NCBI GenBank assembly: GCA_047639675.1 | Contig: JBLIOI010000178.1 | Location: 1 to 7,457 of the forward strand | Direction: 5' to 3' | Length of the DNA: 7,457 nt | Source: JABACD01 sp047639675 | GTDB taxonomy: Bacteria; Planctomycetota; UBA1135; GCA-002686595 | Shown here: one piece after another, positions 1 to 6,649 of the stretch | Position numbering within the stretch: position 1 is the stretch's first letter | Layout of the letters: each line of letters starts with the position of its first letter | Position numbers and translations under genes: made by a program | Notes under the pieces: model-generated | Databases searched by the model: none | Told to the model about the DNA's origin: nothing | Seen by the model: only the letters and a program-made list of their open reading frames with translations

Positions 1-475
1 GGTACTCCGAAGTGAAGACCTGGAAGTATTCCCCGACCTCCCAACGCATGTGGTCTTACTCCGCGATATTGGTCACGCTCACTTCCTCTTGACCTGGCAA
101 GCTAATGTAGAAGGCCGGCTCGCTCGGGCTCTAGACACGCTTCAAACGCACATCGATGTCCTCCTACTCGCTAGCCCCATCGCGCGGCGGATTGATGACC
201 GCCATGGCATCCACCTCGCTCGACTCAATGAACTTGTCGAGCACTCCAAGGGTGGTGCTTACTGGAACGCGGACGCGAACGATGGAGTCGAGGCCCGCAG
301 CGGCGCACGTTTGCAAAATTTCATGTGAGGGGTGGCCGCGATCGAGCACAAGTAAATCCCAAGCATCCAAGGAATCCAACCTCTGCAGAGCGTGTTTGCG
401 TTCGCTGCTTCGAAGCCCCGAGAACTCAAAGTCGATGGACGTTCCCGCGCAAGCATCGACGAACTGGATCATCAT
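1..475 (-). pseudogene. Decayed IS4-type DDE transposase, C-terminal half (partial at left edge)
   Basis: The longest open stretch runs from 475 down to 164 and contains SSERKHALQ followed by LLVLDRGHPSHEI, the typical IS4-family block around the second catalytic Asp (codon 341-343). The same frame continues past stops at 164-166 (TAG), 131-133 (TAG) and 56-58 (TAA). It reads DIDVRLKRV, then HMRWEVGEYFQVF, which corresponds to the C-terminal Y(2)R(3)E(6)K signature. In that signature the Tyr, Glu and Lys positions appear as Asp, Gly and Thr (codons 53-55, 32-34, 11-13); only Arg remains. The N-terminal half should lie to the right, but above 475 the frame is interrupted by several stops and I find only weak traces (for example WGREHPGDEG, near 550-580). 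A functional enzyme would have acted in cut-and-paste transposition; this copy is dead. The rest of the C-terminus lies outside the window. The family call rests on motif recognition. Confidence 0.7.
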
Positions 476-1026
476 GCTGCAAGCGTCAGTTCATCAGCCC
501 TAGCACGATGACAGATAGAGTGCGCCTGATCGTGTTGAAAGCAAAGGTACCCGAGAGCACCCTTCATCACCGGGATGTTCACGCCCCAAATCAGGGCTGC
601 AGATGGAGGTACTAATGGACGGAGATTCAAAGGCAAGCGACGTCGCGTAGAACTTCTCATCTGCTCTATGCAACCGGCGAGAATTCGTAGCGCGCATCGA
701 GCCTGTTCAAGCTTCCAAGTTGGATAAGGGAAAGACCTCGCATGGCCGCTGGCAGTCGCAAGCAGACCCTGACCTGGAGGAAATTGGCGGATCCGAACCA
801 AAAGCGCTGCGCGACCTTATGACAGTGGCAAAATCTCCGTTGAAGCCAGGGCCCCACCCCATCTAGTGAACGTGGATCTCGACTGTTTTGAAGAAGATTG
901 AGGCTCGGATCGTCGTTCCCACCTGCTATGGGTAGACCCAGCGTGGTTTTATCACTCATGGATTGGCGCTATCGAGTCTTTCGAGGCAGTATTGGGGTGC
1001 TGGATCCGTATCCACGCACTGCACCC
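476..1026. other. Stretch without a confident gene between IS4 remnant and sulfatase
   Basis: Part of this stretch (about 476-850) is where the N-terminus of the IS4-type transposase should lie, judged from the usual position of the DRGYP motif in the family, but no frame gives a continuous match. On the plus strand a frame is open from about 650 to 870 (reading REFVARIEPVQASKLDKGK, among others) without a good start codon; I do not recognise it and it may be chance. No tRNA, array or strong promoter was seen. The sulfatase reading frame can be extended upstream to a TTG at 898, but the signal peptide argues for the start at 1027. Confidence 0.5.
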
Positions 1027-2463
1027 ATGAAACGATTTCTTTACTGTTTGGCTACCCTGCTTCTCTTTTCCGGAGTAGCGCTCGCCCAAGGTCGACATCA
1101 GTCCCGCGAAAACATACTGGTGCTTGTCGTAGACGACATGGGTGTCGATAAGACTGGCGCATACGGGTTCCTGGGAACGAACGGGCAGACGCTTGCCCCA
1201 GAGACTCCGAACATCGATCGGATTGCGGAGCAGGGACTGCTCTTTCGTAATGCATGGGCCGCACCCGCCTGTTCGACTTGTCGAGCCAGCATGCTGACCG
1301 GAACGTATCCCAACCGTACGGGCATAGGTTCCCGGATACCCTCGGACATCTTGGGCGAGGTCGGTCTGCTGCCCGAGACATTGACCGTCCCCGATATACT
1401 CCCGGCGCACTACGCATCTGCTGTCATCGGCAAGTGGCATCTCTCGGGAACTTCGGGCGGCACATTCAATGACTCTGGTCTCGATCACGCACCGCTCTGC
1501 GGATTTGATATGCACGTTGGGTCCAAGTCAAATTTGGCGAGCACCACGGATGGCTACTTCAACTGGACCCAAGTCATAACATTCCTCGCCAACCTCGCTG
1601 CCACCTTCACCGTCGACTTGACGGAAGAATACGCAACGACCCGTGTCACCAACGACGCTCTGCGAGCGATCCGAGCCTTCGATCAGGAGCCCTTCTTCCT
1701 TTGGGTGGCTTACCACGCCCCGCACAAGCCCTTTCATGTTCCGCCTGCAGAACTTATTCAATCGCCAGGCTTGGATTTGAACACCAACCTTGGAATGAGC
1801 TCAGCAATGATCGAAGCCTTGGACACGGAGATCGGTCGGCTGCTCGCGAGCATTGACCCCACTGTGATGGCGCGCACGACCGTCATTTGGTTCTCTGACA
1901 ACGGCACACAGAAACAAGTCGTAGAAGCTCCTTGGGATCCCGCCATGGTCAAGGGGACGGTTTATAACGGTGGCGTGAACGTTCCGTTCATGGTGATGAG
2001 CCGACGCATCCCGCGCTCCATCCGCGGACAAGAGTGCGAGCGCTTGATCGACATTACGGACTTCATGCCGACGATTGCGGAGATGTTGCAGGTGCCAATC
2101 CCTGTGGGTATCGATGGCACGAGCTTCCTTCCTTATCTTTCGAACCCACAAGCTGCAGCTCAACGCGCTTGGATATTTACGGAGCGCTTCGAGCCCAACT
2201 TCCGGCCGCAAGCAGGCTCCAGCATATCCCAGGAAACACTGATTCAGCACGATCAAACCGTTCGCAACGAACGCTACAAGCTCGTCAGGAAACGCAAGTA
2301 CGAGAGCAACGGTCTCTTGACGACTGAATTCATCGAACTGTACGATCTTAACGTCGACTTCTACGAGACCCAGGACCTGCTCGACCTCCAAGGCAATCCC
2401 CCCTTGGGCCTACAAGTCATATACGACCAACTCTTGTTGGTACTCGATCAAAAGGCGAGCTGA
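1027..2463 (+). CDS. Secreted type I sulfatase (arylsulfatase-like)
   Basis: Type I sulfatases (alkaline phosphatase superfamily) hydrolyse sulfate esters with a formylglycine made from an active-site Cys or Ser. This protein is 478 residues, a normal family length. The ATG at 1027 is chosen because it opens a clear Sec signal peptide: MKRF, a hydrophobic core and a likely signal peptidase cut after ALA at residue 20. It should therefore act in the periplasm or outside the cell. Visible family motifs are VVDDMG (metal ligands D36 and D37), PACSTCRASMLTG (C82, R86), GKWH (K136, H138), YHAPHKP (H230, H233), SDNGT (D291, N292), VKGTVYNGG (K309) and GTSFLPYL. The usual C-x-P-x-R core reads C-S-T-C-R, with Thr in place of Pro. 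No Shine-Dalgarno sequence is evident before the ATG. A longer frame from TTG at 898 would bury the signal peptide and is less likely. The natural substrate cannot be told from sequence. No maturase (FGE/anSME) or carbohydrate-active enzyme lies beside it. Confidence 0.93.
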   Translation: MKRFLYCLATLLLFSGVALAQGRHQSRENILVLVVDDMGVDKTGAYGFLGTNGQTLAPETPNIDRIAEQGLLFRNAWAAPACSTCRASMLTGTYPNRTGIGSRIPSDILGEVGLLPETLTVPDILPAHYASAVIGKWHLSGTSGGTFNDSGLDHAPLCGFDMHVGSKSNLASTTDGYFNWTQVITFLANLAATFTVDLTEEYATTRVTNDALRAIRAFDQEPFFLWVAYHAPHKPFHVPPAELIQSPGLDLNTNLGMSSAMIEALDTEIGRLLASIDPTVMARTTVIWFSDNGTQKQVVEAPWDPAMVKGTVYNGGVNVPFMVMSRRIPRSIRGQECERLIDITDFMPTIAEMLQVPIPVGIDGTSFLPYLSNPQAAAQRAWIFTERFEPNFRPQAGSSISQETLIQHDQTVRNERYKLVRKRKYESNGLLTTEFIELYDLNVDFYETQDLLDLQGNPPLGLQVIYDQLLLVLDQKAS

Positions 2464-2552
2464 GAGTCACCTGAGCTGGGTAGGCTCAAACATATGGAAG
2501 CGAGCCGACGAAGCGTCTTCTCGTGGGACTCCAACATACATGACGGTGATCG

Positions 2553-2580
2553 CCAGCTCTGTCGAATCGATCAGAGCTGG
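2553..2580 (+). terminator. Hairpin downstream of sulfatase, possible terminator
   Basis: CCAGCTCTG (2553-2561) and CAGAGCTGG (2572-2580) form a perfect 9-bp stem with a 10-nt loop, about 90 bases after the sulfatase stop. It is followed only by TTT then CGCAAATT, so the T-tract is poor. It may be a weak intrinsic terminator, an mRNA-stabilising 3' end, or an operator-like palindrome. Confidence 0.35.
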
Positions 2581-3012
2581 TTTCGCAAATTCAGATCATT
2601 CGAGTTAGACGGGATCTGCTTAGTTCTCGGGCGAGAGTCCGGATGGACTCAGTTCTAACTGCGCCTCGATTCCGTGCAGGGCCAATGGTTCGGATTTGCC
2701 AAGAAGCCCGCCTTTCTGCGTTGACGCTTTTAGTTGGAGATTGGTCGATTGCTGGCGGCCGCCGCGAATGAGGAGATCGAGGATCCGGACGAGTTCGCTT
2801 CGCAGAAGGGCGCGGTGTTGACGCTTGCATGCTTCTTGACTCGGATCCTGCTGGAGCCAGATTCTGAAAGGGCGCTGGCTGTGGTTGGGTGAGCGATTGA
2901 GCGCGTCCTGATGACCCGTGATAGCCGTCGACCAGACAGGTCAAATATCCAAAGGTCGTCCAAGCCGGCACCGAAGTGGGGCGCTCGGGGCCCGTCGTTG
3001 AGCTTGGCGCTA
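2581..3012. other. Unexplained stretch, no confident gene
   Basis: No frame here shows a family I recognise. A short plus-strand frame from TTG 2734 to the stop at 2890-2892 (52 codons, including NEEIEDPDEFASQKGAVLTL) has a protein-like composition and directly follows a stop codon. It could be a fragment of a lost gene, but it has no ribosome binding site or homology I can name. Long open frames on the minus strand across this stretch are rich in Ser, Pro and Arg and look like compositional artefacts. The segment may also contain the decayed C-terminal part of the transposase remnant that begins to its right. Confidence 0.4.
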
Positions 3013-3330
3013 TTACGAGGCGAAGAAGGTCGAAAGGTGTTGCCCATGTGCTCGGACAAAAATGAGGCCCATTTCCCAAGTTGAACACTGGCGAGGCCGG
3101 TGTCTGTTGCAGCGGTTCTGCTTGATCTTCTTGATGACTTGGGCGTGCACGCAACCGAAGCCGAGAGTCAGTTGGATCGCGGAGGTGTAGAACTTCATAC
3201 CGTCACTGCTGATAAGCGGATAACTACTCCATGTGCTGCTATTCGCGATGCTGCGGACAAAGGCTTTGGTGTTCTTGTAGGAGCGCGGGCCGACGAAAGT
3301 AGCAGGCTTCGCTTGGGCATGCTTTCTCAG
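3013..3330 (-). pseudogene. Transposase fragment, DDE type (IS1-like group)
   Basis: Read on the minus strand from 3330 to the TAA at 3013-3015, the frame contains GPRSYKNTKAFVRSIA, then WSSYPLISSDGMKFY, then FGCVHAQVIKKIKQNR. From memory of the family, this SDG-(M/L)-K-x-Y ... QVIK block is the central part of small DDE transposases usually annotated as IS1-like; the Asp in SSDG would be a catalytic residue. The frame is closed upstream by TAG (3331-3333) and TGA (3346-3348). After about 3105 the sequence stops resembling the family: the expected LNTSFVERLNLTIR-type segment with the last catalytic residue is not found in any frame. It is therefore a truncated, inactive relic. The ATG at 3196-3198 lies inside the conserved core and is not a real start. 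Family assignment is moderately sure; non-function is more certain. Confidence 0.5.
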
Positions 3331-3540
3331 CTATTGGGCTCTTCCTCATTTGACTTCCATCGGGGCCTCAAAGTTTGAAGTGAGGGGAAGTCTCGCATTA
3401 GAAAGAGCTTGCGCTCGCTTAGTAACAGAGAGTTACGGAAGCCCTAGATTTTCCAGAGTCTCTCAAGCTGGGGCATTGAGTGGTCGAAAGTATCAAGTCT
3501 CGCGATTCTATAATAACCAGACTGAACGACGGACAACTAT
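3331..3540. other. Upstream region of the response regulator, remnant DNA
   Basis: Its left part probably still belongs to the decayed transposase on the minus strand, since the same frame reads on through several stops. The right part carries a consensus-like -10 box for the response regulator. No gene of its own is supported. Confidence 0.4.
3509..3514 (+). promoter_or_regulatory. Possible sigma-70 -10 box for the response regulator
   Basis: TATAAT is an exact -10 consensus, 26 bases before the ATG at 3541. No good -35 hexamer lies 16-18 bases upstream (the nearest TTGAGT at 3476 is 27 bases away), and no extended -10 TG is present. It could drive the downstream gene with help from an activator, or be chance in an AT-richer patch. 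Confidence 0.35.
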
Positions 3541-3987
3541 ATGATTGATGACTATATGGGTACGCACGCAACCGTACCTGCAACCAAGAGGAGAATTAAC
3601 CTGGCAAGGCCGAAGGAGATCCTCACGGCCAAACTACTTCTGATCGAGGACGACGAATACCTCGTCGCTTCGCTGTCGAGGGATTTCTATCGGGCAGGCT
3701 TTTCTGTAGAGGCGGCCAGGGACGGTGTTCTCGGCCTGCAACGGGCATTGACCGGCGATCCGGACGTCGTGGTGCTCGACCTCGGCTTGCCCAGGATGCG
3801 AGGACGCAAGGTCCTCCACGAATTGCGTAGCCAGAAGCCCTGGCTCCCTATCGTGGTGATAACCGGCGACCGATCCATGGAAGTCGAGGAGTGGGCGGCG
3901 AGTTCCGGCGTTCAGGCTTTGCTTCAGAAGCCGTGCTCCATCAACCTGATGATCAAGACGATCAAGCGCATCCTGAAGGACAAGTGA
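3541..3987 (+). CDS. Single-domain response regulator (CheY-like receiver)
   Basis: A phosphoacceptor receiver domain, the cytoplasmic output half of a two-component system, with no DNA-binding or enzymatic domain attached. Counting from the ATG at 3541 (148 residues), the fold starts near residue 30. It carries the acidic pocket in LLLIEDDEY (E36-D38), the phosphoacceptor D80 in VVVLDLGLP, the switch Thr T108 in VVITGD and the conserved K130 in LLQKPCS, so all catalytic positions are intact. The start is uncertain. ATG 3541 has no clear Shine-Dalgarno sequence and adds 29 residues of unlikely character. Just before the receiver, AAGGAG (3613-3618) is followed six bases later by ACG GCC AAA CTA CTT, which would read M-A-K-L-L if the ACG were ATG; from there the protein would be 120 residues, the normal size. 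No histidine kinase is near, so it is an orphan. Its codons look more G+C-rich than the flanking remnant DNA. Confidence 0.85.
   Translation: MIDDYMGTHATVPATKRRINLARPKEILTAKLLLIEDDEYLVASLSRDFYRAGFSVEAARDGVLGLQRALTGDPDVVVLDLGLPRMRGRKVLHELRSQKPWLPIVVITGDRSMEVEEWAASSGVQALLQKPCSINLMIKTIKRILKDK
3613..3618 (+). promoter_or_regulatory. Strong Shine-Dalgarno before a lost (ACG) start
   Basis: AAGGAG sits six bases before ACG (3625-3627), exactly where a CheY-like receiver normally begins. A second purine-rich site, AAGAGGAG, ends at 3593, seven bases before a CTG codon at 3601. Neither has an ATG, GTG or TTG at the right distance. Confidence 0.5.
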
Positions 3988-4369
3988 AAGGAAGAGCCAC
4001 CGACACCCCAGCGCCCGGCACCAGAACTGCGATACGGTGTCGCACACCTTCTTGTTGCTAACAGACGACAAGGTCTCGAGGATCTTGGCGATGGTCTCGC
4101 CGCTCGTAACCACGACCATCAAACGGCACTCTGAACCGTACTTCGAAAACTTCAAGGACTCGATAAGCAACACGCGTTCTGTCTATTCTGCGAGGTTGTG
4201 TAGTGGTACGTGGCGTACCGCGCGCTCTGAACGAGGTTCTTTCGTGCCGCACGAGCTCTTACTCCGTTCTTGCGCCTAGTGACATTATCGTCTTCGTCGC
4301 CGCTTGCTTTCTATTTGTGCGGTGCCAATCAGGACCGAAGGTTTGGATCGTTATGGGATTGCGTATAGA
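3988..4369. other. Convergent intergenic region holding a transposase remnant
   Basis: This lies between the stop of the response regulator and the stop of the oxidoreductase, which converge. Apart from the IS91-like remnant described separately, it contains a short palindrome, GGTGT-CGC-ACACC (4036-4048), followed by TTCTT, that might help end transcription from the left. I see nothing else. Confidence 0.4.
4060..4224 (-). pseudogene. Short remnant resembling an IS91-type transposase C-terminus
   Basis: Minus-strand reading gives RHVPLHNLAE, a TAG (4186-4188), then TERVLLIESLKFSKYG and SECRLMVVVTSGETIAKIL. This parallels the C-terminal tail of IS91-type (Y2 rolling-circle) transposases, where a line like AELL.RVF.IDVLxCPxCG is followed by (R/K)LIAxVT.xEAIxKIL. 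If aligned correctly, the two Cys of CPxCG have become Phe and Tyr. The HUH/Y2 catalytic region is not present in the neighbouring sequence. Only about 55 codons remain, so the family call is tentative; it may be any transposase with a similar zinc-ribbon tail. Confidence 0.4.
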
Positions 4370-5917
4370 TCAGTTCACGCGTTGGACGCGTTCGGTTCCT
4401 TCGGACTTGGACCCCGCTGCGCTCTCTGCCGAACGTCGGATTCCCTTGAGCATTCCGCGGAAGACGAAACCGTGGAAGGGCAATACTGCATACCAGTAGG
4501 CTAGGCCGGCTAGACCACGTGGAATAAACAGAGCGGTCTGAACTAAGCGCGTGCGACCGCCTTCGAGGGGTATGACGTCAAAGCCGAGTTGTGCCAGGCC
4601 AGGGAGCTTCATCTCGGCGCGCAAAATCAGGCGGCGCGGCTCGAGGACATCGGTGACGCGCCAAAAATCTAGCGCATCGCCGTAGGCTACATGATCGGGG
4701 TCGCGCCGTCCGCGGCGCAGGCCTGGGCCGCCGACCAGTCGATCCATCGAACCGCGAATTTTCCAGAGCGCGTCGGCAGCGTACCAACCGTGTCCGCCCC
4801 CGATCCGACAGACCGAACGAAAGACTAATTGGGGCGAAGCGTCCACGTCGATTTGCCAGCTATCGCGAAAGGCATCACCGCCCGACCAGTCGGGATCGCC
4901 GGCCATCGGCCCGGCGTTAGTCCAGGTTGTTTCGACGTGACTTTCTCGTAGGTTCTGAAGTCCCAGGTCAATCGAATAGCGCACCGTAAGCAACTCTTGG
5001 GGCATGAGCTGCGCGGCTTCATTGTTGCGGCAAATAACTTCATTCTTGAGGCCTTCGGCAAGCGGTCGGCCCACCCTGGCGCTAATCGGCGTTACGAGGT
5101 GAATCCAAAGCGAACTCAGTCGCGGCGTCAAGATTGGAACGGCAACGATCAGGCGAGTCGGTAAGCCACGCGCTTCGGCCATGATCGCCATCAACTGGCG
5201 GTAGGTGAATATTTCAGAGCCGCCAATGTCGAGCCGCTTACCGATCGTGCCCGGAGTTTCCAGGCACGCAGTCAAGTAATGCAAAACGTTGCGGATCGCG
5301 ATCGGTTGACAGCGCGTACTGACCCAGCGCGGTGTGATCATGGCCGGAAGGCGCTCGACCAGGTAGCGTAGAATCTCGAAGGAGGCGGAGCCGGAACCAA
5401 TGATCATCGCGGCGCGCAGAACGGTGACGGGCACGCTTGTGGAGGCCAGGCACTGTTCGACTTCGCGACGCGAACTGAGATGCTCGCTGAGGCCCGCTCC
5501 TGTTTCGCCGAGCCCACCCAAATAGATAATGCGGCCTACCTTTTCCTCCGCGGATGCCTTGGCGAAGATCGTCGAAAGCCGCCGATCGCGCTCGGAGTAA
5601 TCTTCTCCAGCGACAATCATCGAATGAATTAAATAGTAGGCGGCATCGCAACCTTGCAAGGCCGCGCGGACGTCTACGAAGTGTTCAGCATCGGCTTCCA
5701 CAACCTCGACATTGGGGTGCGTGGACCAGGGCCGGTCTGCCAGTTTGCGCGGTGAGCGCGCCATGCAGCGCACTCGGTAGCCCGCCTCCAACAGACGTGG
5801 AACGAGACGACCGCCGATATATCCGCTCGCCCCAGTTACGAGAACTCTTCCACGTGAACCTGTGGTTTCATCCGCCGACTCCTGCTGCTGAGCAACGTCA
5901 GCGTACTTCAAAGGCAT
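4370..5917 (-). CDS. NAD(P)-binding SDR oxidoreductase/epimerase with C-terminal DUF2867 domain
   Basis: The protein has 515 residues and two parts. Residues about 24-300 form an atypical (extended) SDR / NmrA-like Rossmann domain: VLVTGASGYIGGRLV (glycine motif G29-x-x-G32-x-x-G35), D91-A-A-Y-Y-L-I-H in the fourth strand, IIYLGGLGE, and VTVLRAAMIIGSGSASFE. Residues about 352-496 match the DUF2867 pattern: GGHGWYAADALWKIRG, RLVGGPGLRRGRRDP, DALDFWRV, LRAEMKLPG, and LAYWYAVLPFHGFVFRGM. The length is usual for this fusion and both domains look intact. The reaction is unknown. DUF2867 resembles lipid-binding or START-like SRPBCC folds (inference), so a hydrophobic substrate is plausible. It is the last gene of the operon: its ATG overlaps the end of the preceding DoxX-like gene by 10 bases, which suggests translational coupling. 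No good Shine-Dalgarno sequence is seen. Confidence 0.92.
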   Translation of the reverse strand: MPLKYADVAQQQESADETTGSRGRVLVTGASGYIGGRLVPRLLEAGYRVRCMARSPRKLADRPWSTHPNVEVVEADAEHFVDVRAALQGCDAAYYLIHSMIVAGEDYSERDRRLSTIFAKASAEEKVGRIIYLGGLGETGAGLSEHLSSRREVEQCLASTSVPVTVLRAAMIIGSGSASFEILRYLVERLPAMITPRWVSTRCQPIAIRNVLHYLTACLETPGTIGKRLDIGGSEIFTYRQLMAIMAEARGLPTRLIVAVPILTPRLSSLWIHLVTPISARVGRPLAEGLKNEVICRNNEAAQLMPQELLTVRYSIDLGLQNLRESHVETTWTNAGPMAGDPDWSGGDAFRDSWQIDVDASPQLVFRSVCRIGGGHGWYAADALWKIRGSMDRLVGGPGLRRGRRDPDHVAYGDALDFWRVTDVLEPRRLILRAEMKLPGLAQLGFDVIPLEGGRTRLVQTALFIPRGLAGLAYWYAVLPFHGFVFRGMLKGIRRSAESAAGSKSEGTERVQRVN

Positions 5918-6240
5918 TCACCACGGAACGAGACTGAAAATATAAATGCGTTCATGAGAAACAGTACCAGCGCGGGAAGCGTTGCGACAAACGAGTTGCG
6001 AAAGCGAAGTCGGGTCATGACCCCCATCAGCATTAGCAAGATCAAGCCTCCCGAAGCTACTAAAAGTACGGGAGGAAAGGCATAGGCAATCAACAGACCC
6101 GTTGGGCCAAGCAATTCGAGGCTGCCTGTCAGCTTGCGTAGGCGTTTGAGGCCGTAACGCTCAAATTCGGCGACCATAATAGCCGAGCGAATGCAGTGCC
6201 AGCCGTAGAAGAAGAAAGCGACCATGTAAAGCGCGCGCAA
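5908..6240 (-). CDS. DoxX-like integral membrane protein (second of pair)
   Basis: A small protein of 110 residues with four predicted membrane helices, roughly residues 4-24, 36-54, 56-77 and 84-106. Features of the DoxX-like (DoxX_2) family are the EFERYGLKRLRKLTGSLELLG segment between helices 1 and 2, the PP before helix 3, and TRLRFRNS before helix 4. It should sit in the cytoplasmic membrane. DoxX relatives are linked to quinol/thiosulfate redox or oxidative-stress membrane complexes, but the function of this branch is not established. The start is taken as TTG 6240; ATG at 6225 (giving MVAFFFYGWH) is an alternative, and neither has a clean ribosome binding site. It lies 31 bases after the first DoxX-like gene and overlaps the SDR-DUF2867 gene by 10 bases. 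Confidence 0.82.
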   Translation of the reverse strand: MRALYMVAFFFYGWHCIRSAIMVAEFERYGLKRLRKLTGSLELLGPTGLLIAYAFPPVLLVASGGLILLMLMGVMTRLRFRNSFVATLPALVLFLMNAFIFSVSFRGECL

Positions 6241-6271
6241 GGCCTCGAATGCGAGGTTGACTACTTTAGCT

Positions 6272-6649
6272 TCACGCGATCTGCAAGCCGATGAGCGAAG
6301 CGCTCATAGCTAACATTGCGAGAGCCGGTAACGAGCGAACGGTCGGGTCTTTCACCTTCACATGCATGGCTAGGGCACCAACCATCAAGGCAGCCACTAA
6401 CCCTGCGGCGGGGATGACGGTTTGGGGAAACCAGATACCCGCGAAAAGCAAAATTGCAGAGCTAACTTTTAGGAATCCAACAAGGAAGAAGAACCAACTT
6501 GGGAGACCGTACGCAGTGAATTCCTCTCGCAGTGAAACTGCAGTTCCGCCTCGATATCGAGTTGCGGACGAGGCGCGCAGTAGCCAAACGTTGAGTAGTC
6601 CAAGTCCCAGGATGATCTGAAGAATGACTGATGTTGTTATAGGAGGCAT
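6272..6649 (-). CDS. DoxX-like integral membrane protein (first gene of operon)
   Basis: It has 125 residues with four hydrophobic helices at about 5-24, 51-74, 78-97 and 105-124. The stretch EEFTAYGLPSWFFFLVGFLK followed by AILLFAGIWFP, the Gly/Ala-rich third helix and HVKVKDP are characteristic of the DoxX-like (DoxX_2) family. It is a predicted inner-membrane protein whose biochemical role is not known. It differs clearly from the downstream DoxX-like protein in loops and ends, so the pair is not a recent duplication. ATG 6649 is the natural start, although no Shine-Dalgarno sequence precedes it. It is the first gene of the 6649-4370 operon; the promoter should lie within 6650-6858. Confidence 0.88.
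   Translation of the reverse strand: MPPITTSVILQIILGLGLLNVWLLRASSATRYRGGTAVSLREEFTAYGLPSWFFFLVGFLKVSSAILLFAGIWFPQTVIPAAGLVAALMVGALAMHVKVKDPTVRSLPALAMLAMSASLIGLQIA

Noticed and set aside
666..959. Open frame on the minus strand right of the IS4 remnant
   Set aside because: It could be thought to be the transposase N-terminus, but I cannot match it to any IS4 N-terminal motif; the region is listed only as unexplained.
952..1515. Open frame of 187 codons on the minus strand opposite the sulfatase
   Set aside because: It is antisense to a well-supported gene with conserved active-site motifs and shows no domain of its own.
2472..2488. TGAGC/GCTCA hairpin directly after the sulfatase stop
   Set aside because: A 5-bp stem with a 7-nt loop and no T-tract is too weak to call a terminator.
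2591..3154. Long open frame on the minus strand (187 codons)
   Set aside because: It is Ser/Pro/Arg-rich and low in complexity, has no ribosome binding site, matches no family I know, and its right end overlaps the clear transposase core in another frame. It looks like a compositional artefact.
4028..4053. Small palindromes near TGCGATACGGTGTCGCA as a strong bidirectional terminator
   Set aside because: The stems are only 5 bp and no proper T-tract follows on either strand; mentioned only as a weak possibility in the intergenic entry.
3634..4173. Open frame of 179 codons on the minus strand
   Set aside because: Its left two thirds is antisense to the receiver domain. Only the first 35 or so codons (right end) carry the IS91-like signal, which is annotated as a remnant.
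4203..4499. Open frames on the plus strand opposite the end of the oxidoreductase gene
   Set aside because: They overlap the intact DUF2867 coding region and the relic on the other strand, with no motif or ribosome binding site.
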